Positions 43,765 through 52,972 of a DNA stretch of 64,000 nucleotides are shown piece after piece (the first letter of the stretch is position 1; the number at the start of each line of letters is the position of its first letter). The position numbers and the translations under genes are program-made. Source of the DNA: Pantoea sp. 18069 (GTDB lineage: Bacteria > Pseudomonadota > Gammaproteobacteria > Burkholderiales > Burkholderiaceae_C); contig NZ_CACSJA010000018.1 in NCBI RefSeq assembly GCF_902706035.1, positions 44,807-108,806 of the forward strand. The letters run 5' to 3'. The notes beneath the pieces were generated by a model. The model saw only the letters and a list, made by a program, of their open reading frames with translations, did not search any database and was not told where the DNA came from.

Positions 43765-45039
43765 TCAGCCGCCGCGCGTCACCGGCGCTTCGGCGTTGCG
43801 GCCGTAGCTGCCGTACTTGCCCAGTTCCCACTTGGCCAGCGCGTTGCGGTGGACTTCGTCGGGGCCGTCGGCAAAACGCAGCGTGCGCGCGGTCGCGTAG
43901 GCGTAGGCCAGCGGGAAGTCGTCGCACATGCCGCCGCCGCCATGCACCTGTATCGCCCAGTCGATGACCTGGCAGGCCATGCTGGGCGCGACCACCTTGA
44001 TCATCGCGATCTCGGTGCGCGCCACCTTGTTGCCCGCGGTGTCCATCAGCCAGGCGGCCTTGAGCGTGAGCAGGCGGGCCATGTCGATCTTGCAGCGCGC
44101 TTCGGCAATGCGCTCCTGCGTCACCGACTGCTGGGCCACAGTCTTGCCGAACGCGGCGCGCGACGAGGCGCGCTTGCACATCAGCTCGAGCGCGCGCTCG
44201 GCCAGGCCTATGAGCCGCATGCAGTGGTGAATGCGCCCCGGGCCCAGGCGCCCCTGGGCGATCTCGAAGCCCCGGCCTTCGCCCAGCAGGATGTTCGAGA
44301 CCGGCACGCGCACGTTCTCGAAATACATCTCGACATGGCCGTGCGGCGCGTCGTCGTAGCCCAGCACGTTGAGCGGGCGCACGATGCGTATGCCGGGCGT
44401 GTCGGCGGGCACCAGCACCATGCTCTGCTGCGAATGCCTGGCGGCTTCGGGGTCGGTCTTGCCCATGGTGATGAACACCGCGCAGCGCGGATCGGCCGCG
44501 CCCGAAATCCACCATTTGTGGCCGTTGATCACGTACTCGTCGCCCTGGCGTTCGATGCGCGTGGCGATGTTGGTCGCGTCGCTGGACGCGACGTCGGGCT
44601 CGGTCATCGCGAAGGCCGAGCGTATCTTGCCTTCGAGCAGCGGCTTGAGCCAGCGCTGCTTGTTGGCCTCGTCGCCGTAGCGGGCGATGGTTTCCATGTT
44701 GCCGGTATCGGGCGCAGAGCAGTTGAAGGCTTCCGAGGCCCAGGGCACGCGGCCCATGATTTCGGCCAGCGGCGCGTACTCCTGGTTGGTCAGGCCCGCG
44801 CCTTCATAGCCCGAGGCGGCGGCGCTGTCGACGGGCAGGAACAGGTTCCACAGGCCGGCCTCGCGCGCCTGGACCTTGAGCTTTTCGACGGTCTGCAGCG
44901 CGGTCCAGCGCTTGCCCGCCGCGGTATTGGCCGCGAGCTCGGCCGCATAGGTGGCCTCGGCGGGGTAGATGTACTCCTGCATGAAACGCAGCAGCCGGGC
45001 CTGCAAGTCCTTGGTCTTGGCCGAGTATTCGAAATCCAT
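43765..45039 (-). CDS. Acyl-CoA dehydrogenase, ACAD10/11-like
   Basis: A 424-residue FAD enzyme oxidising acyl-CoA to the 2-enoyl form. Family signatures: [79 protein letters not shown] and [35 protein letters not shown]. It lies 30 bases downstream of a phosphotransferase gene of the type fused to this dehydrogenase in ACAD10/11 proteins, suggesting joint breakdown of unusual (for example 4-hydroxy) acyl-CoAs; that link is inference. Confidence 0.92.
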   Translation of the reverse strand: MDFEYSAKTKDLQARLLRFMQEYIYPAEATYAAELAANTAAGKRWTALQTVEKLKVQAREAGLWNLFLPVDSAAASGYEGAGLTNQEYAPLAEIMGRVPWASEAFNCSAPDTGNMETIARYGDEANKQRWLKPLLEGKIRSAFAMTEPDVASSDATNIATRIERQGDEYVINGHKWWISGAADPRCAVFITMGKTDPEAARHSQQSMVLVPADTPGIRIVRPLNVLGYDDAPHGHVEMYFENVRVPVSNILLGEGRGFEIAQGRLGPGRIHHCMRLIGLAERALELMCKRASSRAAFGKTVAQQSVTQERIAEARCKIDMARLLTLKAAWLMDTAGNKVARTEIAMIKVVAPSMACQVIDWAIQVHGGGGMCDDFPLAYAYATARTLRFADGPDEVHRNALAKWELGKYGSYGRNAEAPVTRGG

Positions 45040-45069
45040 GGGTTCTCCTGGGTGGTTTTCGTGGGCGCT

Positions 45070-46161
45070 TCAGGCGCCGCTCTTGAGCGCAAACGACCAG
45101 GCGAGCTCGGCCATGGGCCGGGCGGTGTCGCCCGAGGCCTTGGCCTGGGCGCTCGATGCCGTGCCGGCCTCGACGCGCTTGGCAATGCCTTGCAGGATGG
45201 CAGCGATGCGGAACATGTTGTAGGCCAGGTAGAAGTTCCAGTCGGCGCGCAGGGCCTCGGGCGTGGTGATGCCGGTGCGCTCGCAGTAGCGGTGGATATA
45301 GCTGTCCTCGTCGGGAATGCCCAGCGACGCGATGTCCATGCCGCCTATGCCGCGGCCCAGCGCGGCCGGGATATGCCAGCTCATGCAGTGGTAGCTGAAG
45401 TCGGCCAGCGGGTGGCCCAGCGTCGACAGCTCCCAGTCGAGCACGGCGATCACGCGCGGCTCGGTGGGGTGGAACATCAGGTTGTCGAGGCGGAAGTCGC
45501 CGTGCACGATGGATACATGGGCTTCGTCGCGCGCGCTCGCCGGCATGTGGGCGGGCAGCCAGGCCATCAACTGGTCCATCTCGGGAATCGGCTGCGTGAC
45601 CGAGGCCAGGTATTGCTTGCTCCAGCGCCCGATTTGCCGATCGAAATAATTGCCTGGCTTGCCGTAGCTGGCCAGGCCGCGTTCGGCGAACTTCACCGAG
45701 TGCAGCGCGGAAATCACGCGGTTCATCTCGTCGTAGATGGCGCCACGCTCGGCGGGCGTCATGCCCGGCAGCGACTGATCCCAGAGCACGCGGCCTTCCA
45801 TGTACTCCATCACATAGAACGCGCGGCCCATCACCGACTCGTCCTCGCACAGCGCGAACATGCGCGGCACGGGCACGTCGGTGCCCTGCAGGCCTTGCAT
45901 GACCGCGAACTCGCGCTCGATCGCATGGGCCGAGGGCAGCAGCTTGGCCACGGGACCGGGCTTGGCGCGCAGCACATAGCTTTGCCCGGGAGTGATCAGC
46001 TTGTAGGTCGGGTTGGACTGCCCGCCCTTGAACATCTCGACGCTCAGCGGGCCCGCGAAGCCCGTGAGATTGCGTGAAAGCCAGTCCGACAGCGCGGCGG
46101 TATCGAACGCGTGCTGCTCCGAAAGGGGGCGGGTGCCTACGAAATGGTCGAAAGTGCTCAT
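45070..46161 (-). CDS. Aminoglycoside-phosphotransferase-fold kinase, ACAD10/11-associated
   Basis: A 363-residue APH-fold kinase: LSVEMFKGGQSNPTYKL, YVLRAKPGP (nucleotide Lys region), VSIVHGDFRLDNLMFHP (catalytic HGDxxxxN) and VIAVLDWELSTLGHPLADFSY (metal-binding Asp). In this subfamily the substrate is probably a hydroxyacyl-CoA rather than an antibiotic, because it pairs with an acyl-CoA dehydrogenase, as here. It starts 20 bases after the Crp/Fnr-type gene stop. Confidence 0.88.
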   Translation of the reverse strand: MSTFDHFVGTRPLSEQHAFDTAALSDWLSRNLTGFAGPLSVEMFKGGQSNPTYKLITPGQSYVLRAKPGPVAKLLPSAHAIEREFAVMQGLQGTDVPVPRMFALCEDESVMGRAFYVMEYMEGRVLWDQSLPGMTPAERGAIYDEMNRVISALHSVKFAERGLASYGKPGNYFDRQIGRWSKQYLASVTQPIPEMDQLMAWLPAHMPASARDEAHVSIVHGDFRLDNLMFHPTEPRVIAVLDWELSTLGHPLADFSYHCMSWHIPAALGRGIGGMDIASLGIPDEDSYIHRYCERTGITTPEALRADWNFYLAYNMFRIAAILQGIAKRVEAGTASSAQAKASGDTARPMAELAWSFALKSGA

Positions 46162-46181
46162 GGGTCAGCAGGTCCTTGTCG

Positions 46182-46901
46182 TCAGTGGTCGGATTCCGCG
46201 ATGCGCAGCAGCGTGGGCCGGTCGCGCACCACCAGGCCGCCTGGCTCGATGCGGATGATTTCTTCGCGCTCCATGGCCTTGAGTTCCTGGTTCACGCGCT
46301 GGCGCGAGGCGCCCAGCAGTTGCGCCAGTTCTTCCTGCGCCAGTTGCAGCCCGATGCGGATTTCCTGCGCGTCCGAGAGGCTGGGCACGCCATAGCTGCG
46401 CACCAGGTGCAGCAGTTGCTTGGCCAGCCGCGCGCGCAGGGGCAGGGTGTTGAGGTCTTCCACCAGGCCGTAGAGCTGGCGTATGCGCCGCGCGTGCAGG
46501 CGCAGCATGGCTTCGGAGAACTCGGCGTGGGTGGCGAGAATCTTCTTGAAGTCGGCCTTGGAAACGCACAGGATGGTGGTCTCGCCGTGCGCATAGGCAT
46601 CGTGCGTGCGCCGGTCGCCGTCCAGGATCGCCACATCGCCGAACCAGATGCCCGGCTCCACATAGGTCAACGTGATGAGCTTGCCCGAGATCGAGGTGGA
46701 ACTGACGCGCACCGCGCCCTTGGCGCAGGCAATCCACTCTTCGGGGGGCTCGCCGCGTGCGCAGATCAGCGTGCCGTCCTTGTAACGTTTGACATATGCG
46801 CATCGAAGTATGTCGTGCCTGAGTGAAGGGGAAAGAGACGTAAACCAGCGACCTGAATTGATCGCTTCACGTTCTTCGATAGTAAGAATCGGGTCGTCCA
46901 T
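46182..46901 (-). CDS. Crp/Fnr-family transcriptional regulator
   Basis: A 239-residue regulator with a cyclic-nucleotide-binding-type beta-barrel (GTLICARGEPPEEWIACAKGAVRVSS, EPGIWFGDVAILDGDRRTHDAYA) and a C-terminal helix-turn-helix (LAQEELAQLLGASRQRVNQELKAMEREEIIRIEPGGLVV). No N-terminal Cys cluster is present, so it is not an Fnr-type iron-sulfur sensor. The ATG at 46901 gives the family start. It heads a three-gene minus-strand set with the kinase and acyl-CoA dehydrogenase and probably controls them. Confidence 0.9.
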   Translation of the reverse strand: MDDPILTIEEREAINSGRWFTSLSPSLRHDILRCAYVKRYKDGTLICARGEPPEEWIACAKGAVRVSSTSISGKLITLTYVEPGIWFGDVAILDGDRRTHDAYAHGETTILCVSKADFKKILATHAEFSEAMLRLHARRIRQLYGLVEDLNTLPLRARLAKQLLHLVRSYGVPSLSDAQEIRIGLQLAQEELAQLLGASRQRVNQELKAMEREEIIRIEPGGLVVRDRPTLLRIAESDH

Positions 46902-47123
46902 GGCCTGTCTTTTTCGTGACTGATGACCGACTGATTGTCGCGTGCGGGACCGGGCCCGCGGGCCTGCAGATTCGCCTGTTTGTCGCATGGGTGTCTGCGA
47001 GCAGGATGCAGGGCCTGGCGGCCTACGGGAAAACCCCGGGGCAATGGAAAAATGGAACAAAAACGCAGCCCTATGCGGCATTCAATCCTTGTATGCCAAA
47101 ATTCACTCTAGGGGGAGCTGCTT

Positions 47124-49514
47124 GTGAAAATTTGTTACACGTTCGGAGGGGCTGGGCTGTTCGCGCTGTCATTGACCGCGTCAGCACTGTCTCTGGGACA
47201 AAGCCAGGGCCAGGTGGTGTTGGGCGCGCCATTGGATCTGGTGTTCCAGCTGCAACCGGACGCCGACATGGACGCTGCTTCTTCCTGCGTCAGCGCCGAA
47301 GTGCTGCTGGGCGAGCGGCGCATCGACGCCAGCCGCGTGAACGTCACGCCTTTGGCGCAGCGCCCAGGCCTGCCGGCCTCGGTGCGGCTGCGCGCTTCGG
47401 TCGTGATCGACGAGCCGGTGGTCGTGGTCAGGCTGTCGGCAGGCTGCCAGGGCCTGATCTCGCGCAGCTACACCTTCTTTGCAGAACTCCCCGAAGCGGC
47501 CTCTCCCGGTGCCGTGCCCTTCGATATCGGGCAACTGAGCGCGCTGCCCGCGCCGCCCGCCGCCGCGCCGCCCGCCGCCGTGGCGCCGGCTGCGCGCGTG
47601 CGCCCACCCGCCGCGCCACGCCGCGCCGAGCCTGCGAGCAGCGCCAGTGCCAGTGCCAGTGCCACCAGCGCGGCTGCCGCCAGGGCCCCCGCCGCGCCGC
47701 GGCCGCGCAAGCCCGCGCCCAAACCTCCCGAAGCACCCGCACCGACTGCGGTTGCCGTGCCAGCGGGCGAATCAGGCCTGCGCCTGGAACCCCGTCTGCG
47801 CATCGACTCACGCCTGCGCATGGAGCCGCTCGAGACCTGGGCCGCGCCGGCAGCAGGAGCCGCAGCCGCTGCGGCGCTGCTTTCCGGACCGCTGCCCGGT
47901 GCGCAGGCTTCGGCCGATTCTCCCGCCGTCGCGGCAGAGTCCGCCGATCAGCGCGTGCTGGCGCTCGAAGCCGAAATTCAGTCCCTGAAGACGCGCGAGG
48001 TCAGCCAGAGCGCGAGCCTGGCGCGCATCGGCAGTCAACTCGAGGCCCTGCAGGCGGAGCAGCAGCAGGGCAGCCCCTGGACCTTGCCGCTGCTGGTTGC
48101 GCTGGCGATCATGCTCGCGGTGCTGGCCTGGCTGCTGCTGCGCCTGCGCAGCCTGGCGCAGTCGGCGCCCAGCGGCTGGTTGCAATCCGTCGATGGGCAG
48201 GGCCTGGCCATGCCAGGCGCGGGCCATGCCGAAACCGCTTTCGGCGTTGCCGCAGCCGCGTCCATGCCCGGGGCCTCCTCCGTTTCTACGTTCTCGGGTG
48301 CGGCGTTCCGTGCGCCCCAGGAAGAGGGGGACGCGACCGAGTTCGGCCCACCCACCGTGCGCGCTTCGGCAGCAGCCGAGGCGGCTGCCGCGCCGGTGCA
48401 CAGGCACCGCGATGTGGTCAAGCCCGAGGAATTGTTCGACGTGCGCCAGCAGGCCGAGTTCTTCACTTCGGTGGGCGAGTACGAGCAGGCGATCGCGGTG
48501 ATGCGCAAGCACATTGCAGAGCACCAGGATTCGTCGCCGCTGGCCTACCTCGAATTGCTGGGGCTGTTCTATCAACTCAGCCGCAGGGCCGAATATGACG
48601 CCCTGCGCCAGCAGTTCGAGCAGCACTTCGCGGCCAGCGTGCCGGAAATGGCGCAGTTCGCGCAGCGCGGCCGCTCGCTGGCGCACTACCCGGAATTGCT
48701 CGCGAACATCGAGGCGCTTTGGCCCACGGACGAGGTCGGCGAGCTGCTCGAAAGCTATCTGTTCCGTCACCAGGGCTACGACAGCGGCGTGCTGTTCGAC
48801 CTGGAGGCGTTCGATGATCTGCTGCTGCTGCAGGCCGTGGCGCGCACCACGCCTGCGGGCACACGCGGCCAGACGACCGGGCGCAGGCGCACCACGCCCA
48901 CTGCGGCCCCTGTCGAGGCGCCACTGGCCAGTGCCGCGATCACCGCGGCCGCGGCTGCGGGCAGCCTGGCCGCAGGCCTGGTGCCGGGCGACGAACCCTG
49001 GGCCACGCTGGAGCGCGCCAATGCCCCGGCGCCTGCGCCGTCGTCGCCCGCGCTGGTGCCGCTGCCCCCGGCGCTGGATCCTGCGCCGCTGTCGCTCGAC
49101 ATTCCCTCGCGCTTCGATGTGCCCGAAGGCCCGTTTGCCCGCTCCGAGCCGCTGGCATCGGACACTGCCGGCGCGGACCTGCCCGCAGCGTCGTCGCTGC
49201 TCGACATCGACCTGAGCGATGTCGGCCGCTGGCAGCCGCTGGACCTGCCGGCCGTCGAGCCTTTGCCCTTTGACCTGGAGGAATTCCCGAAACGCCCCAT
49301 CGTCGGGTCGATCGCGGACCAGAACGTAGGCTTCAATGCGCTCGACCCCAAGCTGTCGCTGCCCGACAATCTCGAACTCACGCCCTGGGAAGATGATTCA
49401 CCCGACAGCATCTTCTCGGCCTGGAACGCGGCGCGCACCGAGCGGGTGATTGCCAAGTCGCCGCCCGAAGATGGCAAGAACGACAAGGCCGAGCCGGGCA
49501 GCGGGATCAGCTGA
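47124..49514 (+). CDS. FimV-like polar/pilus assembly protein
   Basis: A 796-residue protein. A signal peptide precedes a FimV N-terminal domain (LGQSQGQVVLGAPLDLVFQL, ending ISRSYTFFAELPEA). Then come an Ala/Pro-rich region (about residues 145-220), a coiled coil (RVLALEAEIQSLKTREVSQS), one membrane helix (about 319-341) and a cytoplasmic part with a TPR-like segment (FDVRQQAEFFTSVGEYEQAIAVMRKHI). FimV-type proteins organise cell poles and type IV pilus assembly. GTG 47124 is the start, with GGGGGAG six bases upstream. The far C-terminus is acidic and low-complexity. Confidence 0.82.
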   Translation: MKICYTFGGAGLFALSLTASALSLGQSQGQVVLGAPLDLVFQLQPDADMDAASSCVSAEVLLGERRIDASRVNVTPLAQRPGLPASVRLRASVVIDEPVVVVRLSAGCQGLISRSYTFFAELPEAASPGAVPFDIGQLSALPAPPAAAPPAAVAPAARVRPPAAPRRAEPASSASASASATSAAAARAPAAPRPRKPAPKPPEAPAPTAVAVPAGESGLRLEPRLRIDSRLRMEPLETWAAPAAGAAAAAALLSGPLPGAQASADSPAVAAESADQRVLALEAEIQSLKTREVSQSASLARIGSQLEALQAEQQQGSPWTLPLLVALAIMLAVLAWLLLRLRSLAQSAPSGWLQSVDGQGLAMPGAGHAETAFGVAAAASMPGASSVSTFSGAAFRAPQEEGDATEFGPPTVRASAAAEAAAAPVHRHRDVVKPEELFDVRQQAEFFTSVGEYEQAIAVMRKHIAEHQDSSPLAYLELLGLFYQLSRRAEYDALRQQFEQHFAASVPEMAQFAQRGRSLAHYPELLANIEALWPTDEVGELLESYLFRHQGYDSGVLFDLEAFDDLLLLQAVARTTPAGTRGQTTGRRRTTPTAAPVEAPLASAAITAAAAAGSLAAGLVPGDEPWATLERANAPAPAPSSPALVPLPPALDPAPLSLDIPSRFDVPEGPFARSEPLASDTAGADLPAASSLLDIDLSDVGRWQPLDLPAVEPLPFDLEEFPKRPIVGSIADQNVGFNALDPKLSLPDNLELTPWEDDSPDSIFSAWNAARTERVIAKSPPEDGKNDKAEPGSGIS

Positions 49515-49528
49515 GTACTCTGAACCGT

Positions 49529-50458
49529 CTAGCGCCAGGCGGCCTGCAGCGCCTGCGCTTCGGCTTGCGGATCCTGCGCATTGACCAGGGCGCGCACCAC
49601 GGCGATCGAGCCCGCGCCCGTGGCCAGAATCTCGGGAAACTGCGCGGCGCTGATGCCGCCAATCGCCACCAGCGGGTACTGGCGCATCAGCCGCACATAG
49701 GCCGCGAGCCGCGCCACGCCCTGGGGGGCCGTGGCCATGCGCTTGAGCGTGGTCGGGAACACCGCGCCCAGCGCGATATAGCTGGGCCGCACGGCCTGGG
49801 CGCGCAGCATTTCGGCATAGCCGTGGGTGCTGACTCCCAGGCGCAGGCCGGCCGCGCGGATCGCATCGAGCGCCGCCTGCGGCAGCGCGTCGAGGTCTTC
49901 CTGGCCCACATGCACGCCGTAGGCGCCCGCATCGAGCGCGGCCTGCCAGTGGTCGTTGATGAACAGCAGCGCCGGCGTACCTTGCACCGCGGCCACGGCG
50001 GCGCGCACTTCCCTGGCAATCGCCTGCGCATCTTCGGACTTGAAGCGCAGCTGCACCGTCGGCACGCCGGCGCGCGCCATGCGGCCCACCCATTGCGCGT
50101 CGGGCAGCACGGCGTACAGGCCCAGTGACTGCGGGCAGGCCGCAAAGGCCGGGGGCAGGGCGGCGTCGGCCGCAATCATGCCGAAGTCACGGCCGTCATC
50201 GGGCCAGTGCGCGGCGTCGAAGTGGCCGCAGCGCTCGGTCTGCGCCTGCCAGGCGCGCGCCAGGCATTCGGCATCTACCGCGATGAAACCCAGCCGCGCG
50301 CAGGCCTGCAGCGCCGCCAGATAGGCGGGCTGTGTCTGCGTCGCTGGCGGCACGGGCTGGGGCGGCAGCGCGCTGCGTTCGCTGCCTTCGGGCGCGAAGG
50401 CGGCTGCGTGGTGATCGAGGATGGACTGGGCCAGGGTGTCGATGTCGGTGGTGGTCAT
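49529..50458 (-). CDS. thiE: Thiamine-phosphate synthase with N-terminal extension
   Basis: A 309-residue enzyme joining the thiazole and pyrimidine halves of thiamine. The catalytic core is C-terminal: VPTVQLRFKS, FINDHWQAALDAGAYGVHVGQEDL, GVSTHGYAEM, YIALGAVFPTTLKRM and VAIGGISAAQFPEIL. About 110 extra residues precede it (typical ThiE is near 210). They include a segment DFGMIAADAALPPAFAACPQS leading into the core; their role is unknown. Last gene of thiOSGE. Its stop faces the FimV-like gene across 14 bases. Confidence 0.93.
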   Translation of the reverse strand: MTTTDIDTLAQSILDHHAAAFAPEGSERSALPPQPVPPATQTQPAYLAALQACARLGFIAVDAECLARAWQAQTERCGHFDAAHWPDDGRDFGMIAADAALPPAFAACPQSLGLYAVLPDAQWVGRMARAGVPTVQLRFKSEDAQAIAREVRAAVAAVQGTPALLFINDHWQAALDAGAYGVHVGQEDLDALPQAALDAIRAAGLRLGVSTHGYAEMLRAQAVRPSYIALGAVFPTTLKRMATAPQGVARLAAYVRLMRQYPLVAIGGISAAQFPEILATGAGSIAVVRALVNAQDPQAEAQALQAAWR

Positions 50459-50471
50459 TGCGTCTCCCGCT

Positions 50472-51296
50472 TCAGGGGCCGTCGTGGTGCCAGAATGGCG
50501 TGCCCAGCACGGGCGTGCTCGGCTGGGCAGACTGCTGCTCGGCCATCGCGCCCGCATGCCAGGCCGCGCGCCCCGCATGGGTGGCGTCGGCGAAGGCGCC
50601 GGCCATGGCCACGGGGTCCTGCGACAGCGCCACGGCGGTGTTGAGCAGCACGCCGTCAAAGCCCCATTCCATCACCTGGCAGGCGTGCGAAGGCCGGCCC
50701 AGGCCGGCGTCGATGATCATAGGCACCGTCAGGCGCTCGCGCAGCGTCTGCAGCGCGTAGGGGTTGACCGGGCCGCGGCCCGTGCCTATGGGCGCGGCCC
50801 AGGGCATCACGGCCTGGCAGCCGACGTCGACCAGGCGCTGGCACAGCACCAGGTCCTCGGTGCAGTAGGGCAGCACCTGGAAGCCGTCCTTGATCAGGAT
50901 GGACGCGGCTTCGACGAGGTTGAGCGTATCGGGCTGCAGCGTGTAGTCGTCGCCTATGAGCTCGAGCTTGATCCAGGGCGTGTCGAACACTTCGCGCGCC
51001 ATCTGCGCCGTGGTCACGGCCTCCTGGATGCTCAGGCAGCCCGCGGTATTGGGCAGCACGGGCACGTCCAGGCGCCGCAGCAGCTCCCAGAAGCTCGCGC
51101 CGGTCTCGGCGGCCTGGCTGCCCTGGCGGCGCAGCGAGGCCGTGAGCATGGCCGGGCGCGAGCGCTTGACGGCGGCTTCGAGCACGGCCGGCGAGGGGTA
51201 GCGTGAGGTGCCCAGCAGCAGGCGGCTGTGGAAAGTCTGGCCATACAGGACCAGCGGGTCGGCGGCGGCCGTGGTGTCGGAGGTGGTGGTGTTCAT
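50472..51296 (-). CDS. thiG: Thiazole synthase
   Basis: A 274-residue TIM-barrel enzyme building the thiazole phosphate from deoxyxylulose phosphate, ThiS thiocarboxylate and dehydroglycine. Motifs: [10 protein letters not shown], the Schiff-base Lys in [12 protein letters not shown] (Lys110), [48 protein letters not shown]. It lies between thiS and thiE. Confidence 0.97.
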   Translation of the reverse strand: MNTTTSDTTAAADPLVLYGQTFHSRLLLGTSRYPSPAVLEAAVKRSRPAMLTASLRRQGSQAAETGASFWELLRRLDVPVLPNTAGCLSIQEAVTTAQMAREVFDTPWIKLELIGDDYTLQPDTLNLVEAASILIKDGFQVLPYCTEDLVLCQRLVDVGCQAVMPWAAPIGTGRGPVNPYALQTLRERLTVPMIIDAGLGRPSHACQVMEWGFDGVLLNTAVALSQDPVAMAGAFADATHAGRAAWHAGAMAEQQSAQPSTPVLGTPFWHHDGP

Positions 51297-51323
51297 CTTG
51301 GCAAACTCGGTAAATGGGGCAGA

Positions 51324-51521
51324 TCAGCCGCCGGTCACGGGCGAGACGACTTCGACGCGGTCGCCTTCTTGCAGCGGCCGCGCCGCATACTGCGCGCGCG
51401 GCACGAACTGGGTGTTGACGGCGACCGCATAGGGCGGACGCAGCGACTGCTGGGCCAGGGCATCGGCCAGGCTCGCGCCTTCGGCCAGGGCCAGCGGCTG
51501 TTGGTTCAGAAGAATGTTCAT
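51324..51521 (-). CDS. thiS: Sulfur carrier protein ThiS
   Basis: A 65-residue ubiquitin-fold protein ending in Gly-Gly (VEVVSPVTGG), the end that is thiocarboxylated to donate sulfur to thiazole synthase. ATG 51521 (MNILLNQQPL) is the family start. It lies 33 bases after thiO and 27 bases before thiG. Confidence 0.95.
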   Translation of the reverse strand: MNILLNQQPLALAEGASLADALAQQSLRPPYAVAVNTQFVPRAQYAARPLQEGDRVEVVSPVTGG

Positions 51522-51554
51522 GAGGGCACTATTCAGGTTGCGGCAAGGGGGCAC

Positions 51555-52646
51555 TCACTGGTGCACGGGCACGTCGAAGCGGCGCGCCAATGGGGAGTCG
51601 CCCGTGGTCAGCAGCTCCAGCACCACGTCGAGCATGGCCGGAGAAATCATGAAGCCATGGCGGTACAGGCCGTTGACTTCGAGCACGCGCTCGGACCGCC
51701 GGCGCACGGCGGGCAGGTTGTCGGGCAGGGTAGGGCGGCACTGGGTCGCGATTTCCACGATGCGCGCTTCGGCGAACCCCGAGTGCACAGTGTAGGCCGC
51801 GCTCAGCAGCTCGAGCGTGGAGCGCACGCTGGCGGGCGACATGTCGTCGGACTCGATTTCGGTTGCGCCGATCACGAACAGATGGTCTTCCTTGGGCGCG
51901 ATGTACAGCGGGTAGCGCGGATGCACCAGGCGCGTGGGCCGCTGCAGCGTGACTTCGGGCGCATGCACGCGCACCACTTCGCCGCGCACGCCGCGCAACT
52001 GGGGCCAGGCCGTGCGTGCGCCCAGACCGCGGCAGTCGAGCACCCAGTCGGGCTGGCCCGGGTTGCCGGGCGCAAAGTCGCCGAGTTCGCGCGGGGTATC
52101 CCAGAACATCTCGACTCCCAGCCGCTGCAGCGTGGCAAGCAGCGCGGCCAGCAGCTGGCGGTTGTCGAGCTGGCCTTCGCCTTGCAGGTAGACGCCTTGC
52201 GTGAAGCGGTGGGTGGTTGCGGGTTCCATGCCGTGCAGGTCCTGGCCCGACAGTGTCTGCAAGGCGGGCAGTGTGTCGTTGATGCGGCGGTTCTTCTCGA
52301 ACAGCGCGCACAGGCGCTGGGCGTCGCCCGCGTCCTGGCGGTGCCAGAGCACCAGCGTGCCGTTCTGCTGGAAGAACACATGGCCGTCGAGTTCGGCAAT
52401 GATCTGCGGCCAGCGGCCCAGCGCGTGCTGGCCCATGCGCACCACGCCGGGCTCGGTCACGGCCGACTCGGCCAGCGGCGCGAGCATGGCCGCGGCCACG
52501 CGCGCGGCCGCGCCATCGGCCTGTGGGCCATGGGCGTCGTAAAGCGCAATCTGGTGGCCCTGGCGCGCGAGCGTGCAGGCCAGCAGGCGGCCCATGAGAC
52601 CCGCGCCCAGAATGGCGATGCGCGAGGAAGGTTGAAGGCAAGGCAT
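51555..52646 (-). CDS. thiO: FAD-dependent glycine oxidase
   Basis: A 363-residue flavoprotein with the dinucleotide motif IAILGAGLMGRLLA and C-terminal ATEIESDDMSPAS and GLYRHGFMISPAM. It oxidises glycine to the imine used by thiazole synthase in aerobes. It is the first gene behind the TPP riboswitch and is followed by thiS, thiG and thiE. Confidence 0.94.
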   Translation of the reverse strand: MPCLQPSSRIAILGAGLMGRLLACTLARQGHQIALYDAHGPQADGAAARVAAAMLAPLAESAVTEPGVVRMGQHALGRWPQIIAELDGHVFFQQNGTLVLWHRQDAGDAQRLCALFEKNRRINDTLPALQTLSGQDLHGMEPATTHRFTQGVYLQGEGQLDNRQLLAALLATLQRLGVEMFWDTPRELGDFAPGNPGQPDWVLDCRGLGARTAWPQLRGVRGEVVRVHAPEVTLQRPTRLVHPRYPLYIAPKEDHLFVIGATEIESDDMSPASVRSTLELLSAAYTVHSGFAEARIVEIATQCRPTLPDNLPAVRRRSERVLEVNGLYRHGFMISPAMLDVVLELLTTGDSPLARRFDVPVHQ

Positions 52647-52712
52647 GGGAAATCCCGTCGATAAGTCCCGTCAATACGGCAGGGACAAAAAAGGCGTGAC
52701 CACGCTTTGCAG

Positions 52713-52852
52713 GAAACTCCCCACGCCAGTATGACCTGGATCGGGTGTCGGGGCGGCAGCACAGGCTGCGGTTGGATGCCCCAGGGTGTTTCTCAGTCGC
52801 GCACTGCAGTGACGGTTGCGCCGGGCAACCGGTAGCCAGTGGGACACCCCTG
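52713..52852 (-). promoter_or_regulatory. TPP riboswitch (THI element) for thiOSGE
   Basis: On the minus strand the leader contains the hallmarks of a thiamine pyrophosphate riboswitch: GGGGTG near the 5' end, CTGAGAAACACCC, and ACCCGATCCAGGTCATACTGGCG region followed by GGGGA. The 3' edge lies about 67 bases upstream of the thiO start, enough for an expression platform that hides or frees the ribosome site. The gap to the divergent eutB start (52973) holds nothing else recognisable. Confidence 0.93.
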
Positions 52853-52972
52853 TTTCGTCCGTTGAAGCCGAATTACAGCACAAGCGCAATGATCGCGCGG
52901 TCTCGCCAGGAGTTGCATTACCGGCCAGGAGGGCCAGAATGGGCCCACACCGCTGAAAACCGATTGCCGACA

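Noticed and set aside
43495..43807. Small frames on both strands in the gap after the chemoreceptor
   Set aside because: They run through the hairpin repeat units and translate the repeat itself; there is no ribosome site or conserved protein pattern.
45070..46161. Aminoglycoside resistance kinase
   Set aside because: The APH fold is present but context with an acyl-CoA dehydrogenase and the subfamily features point to metabolism rather than resistance.
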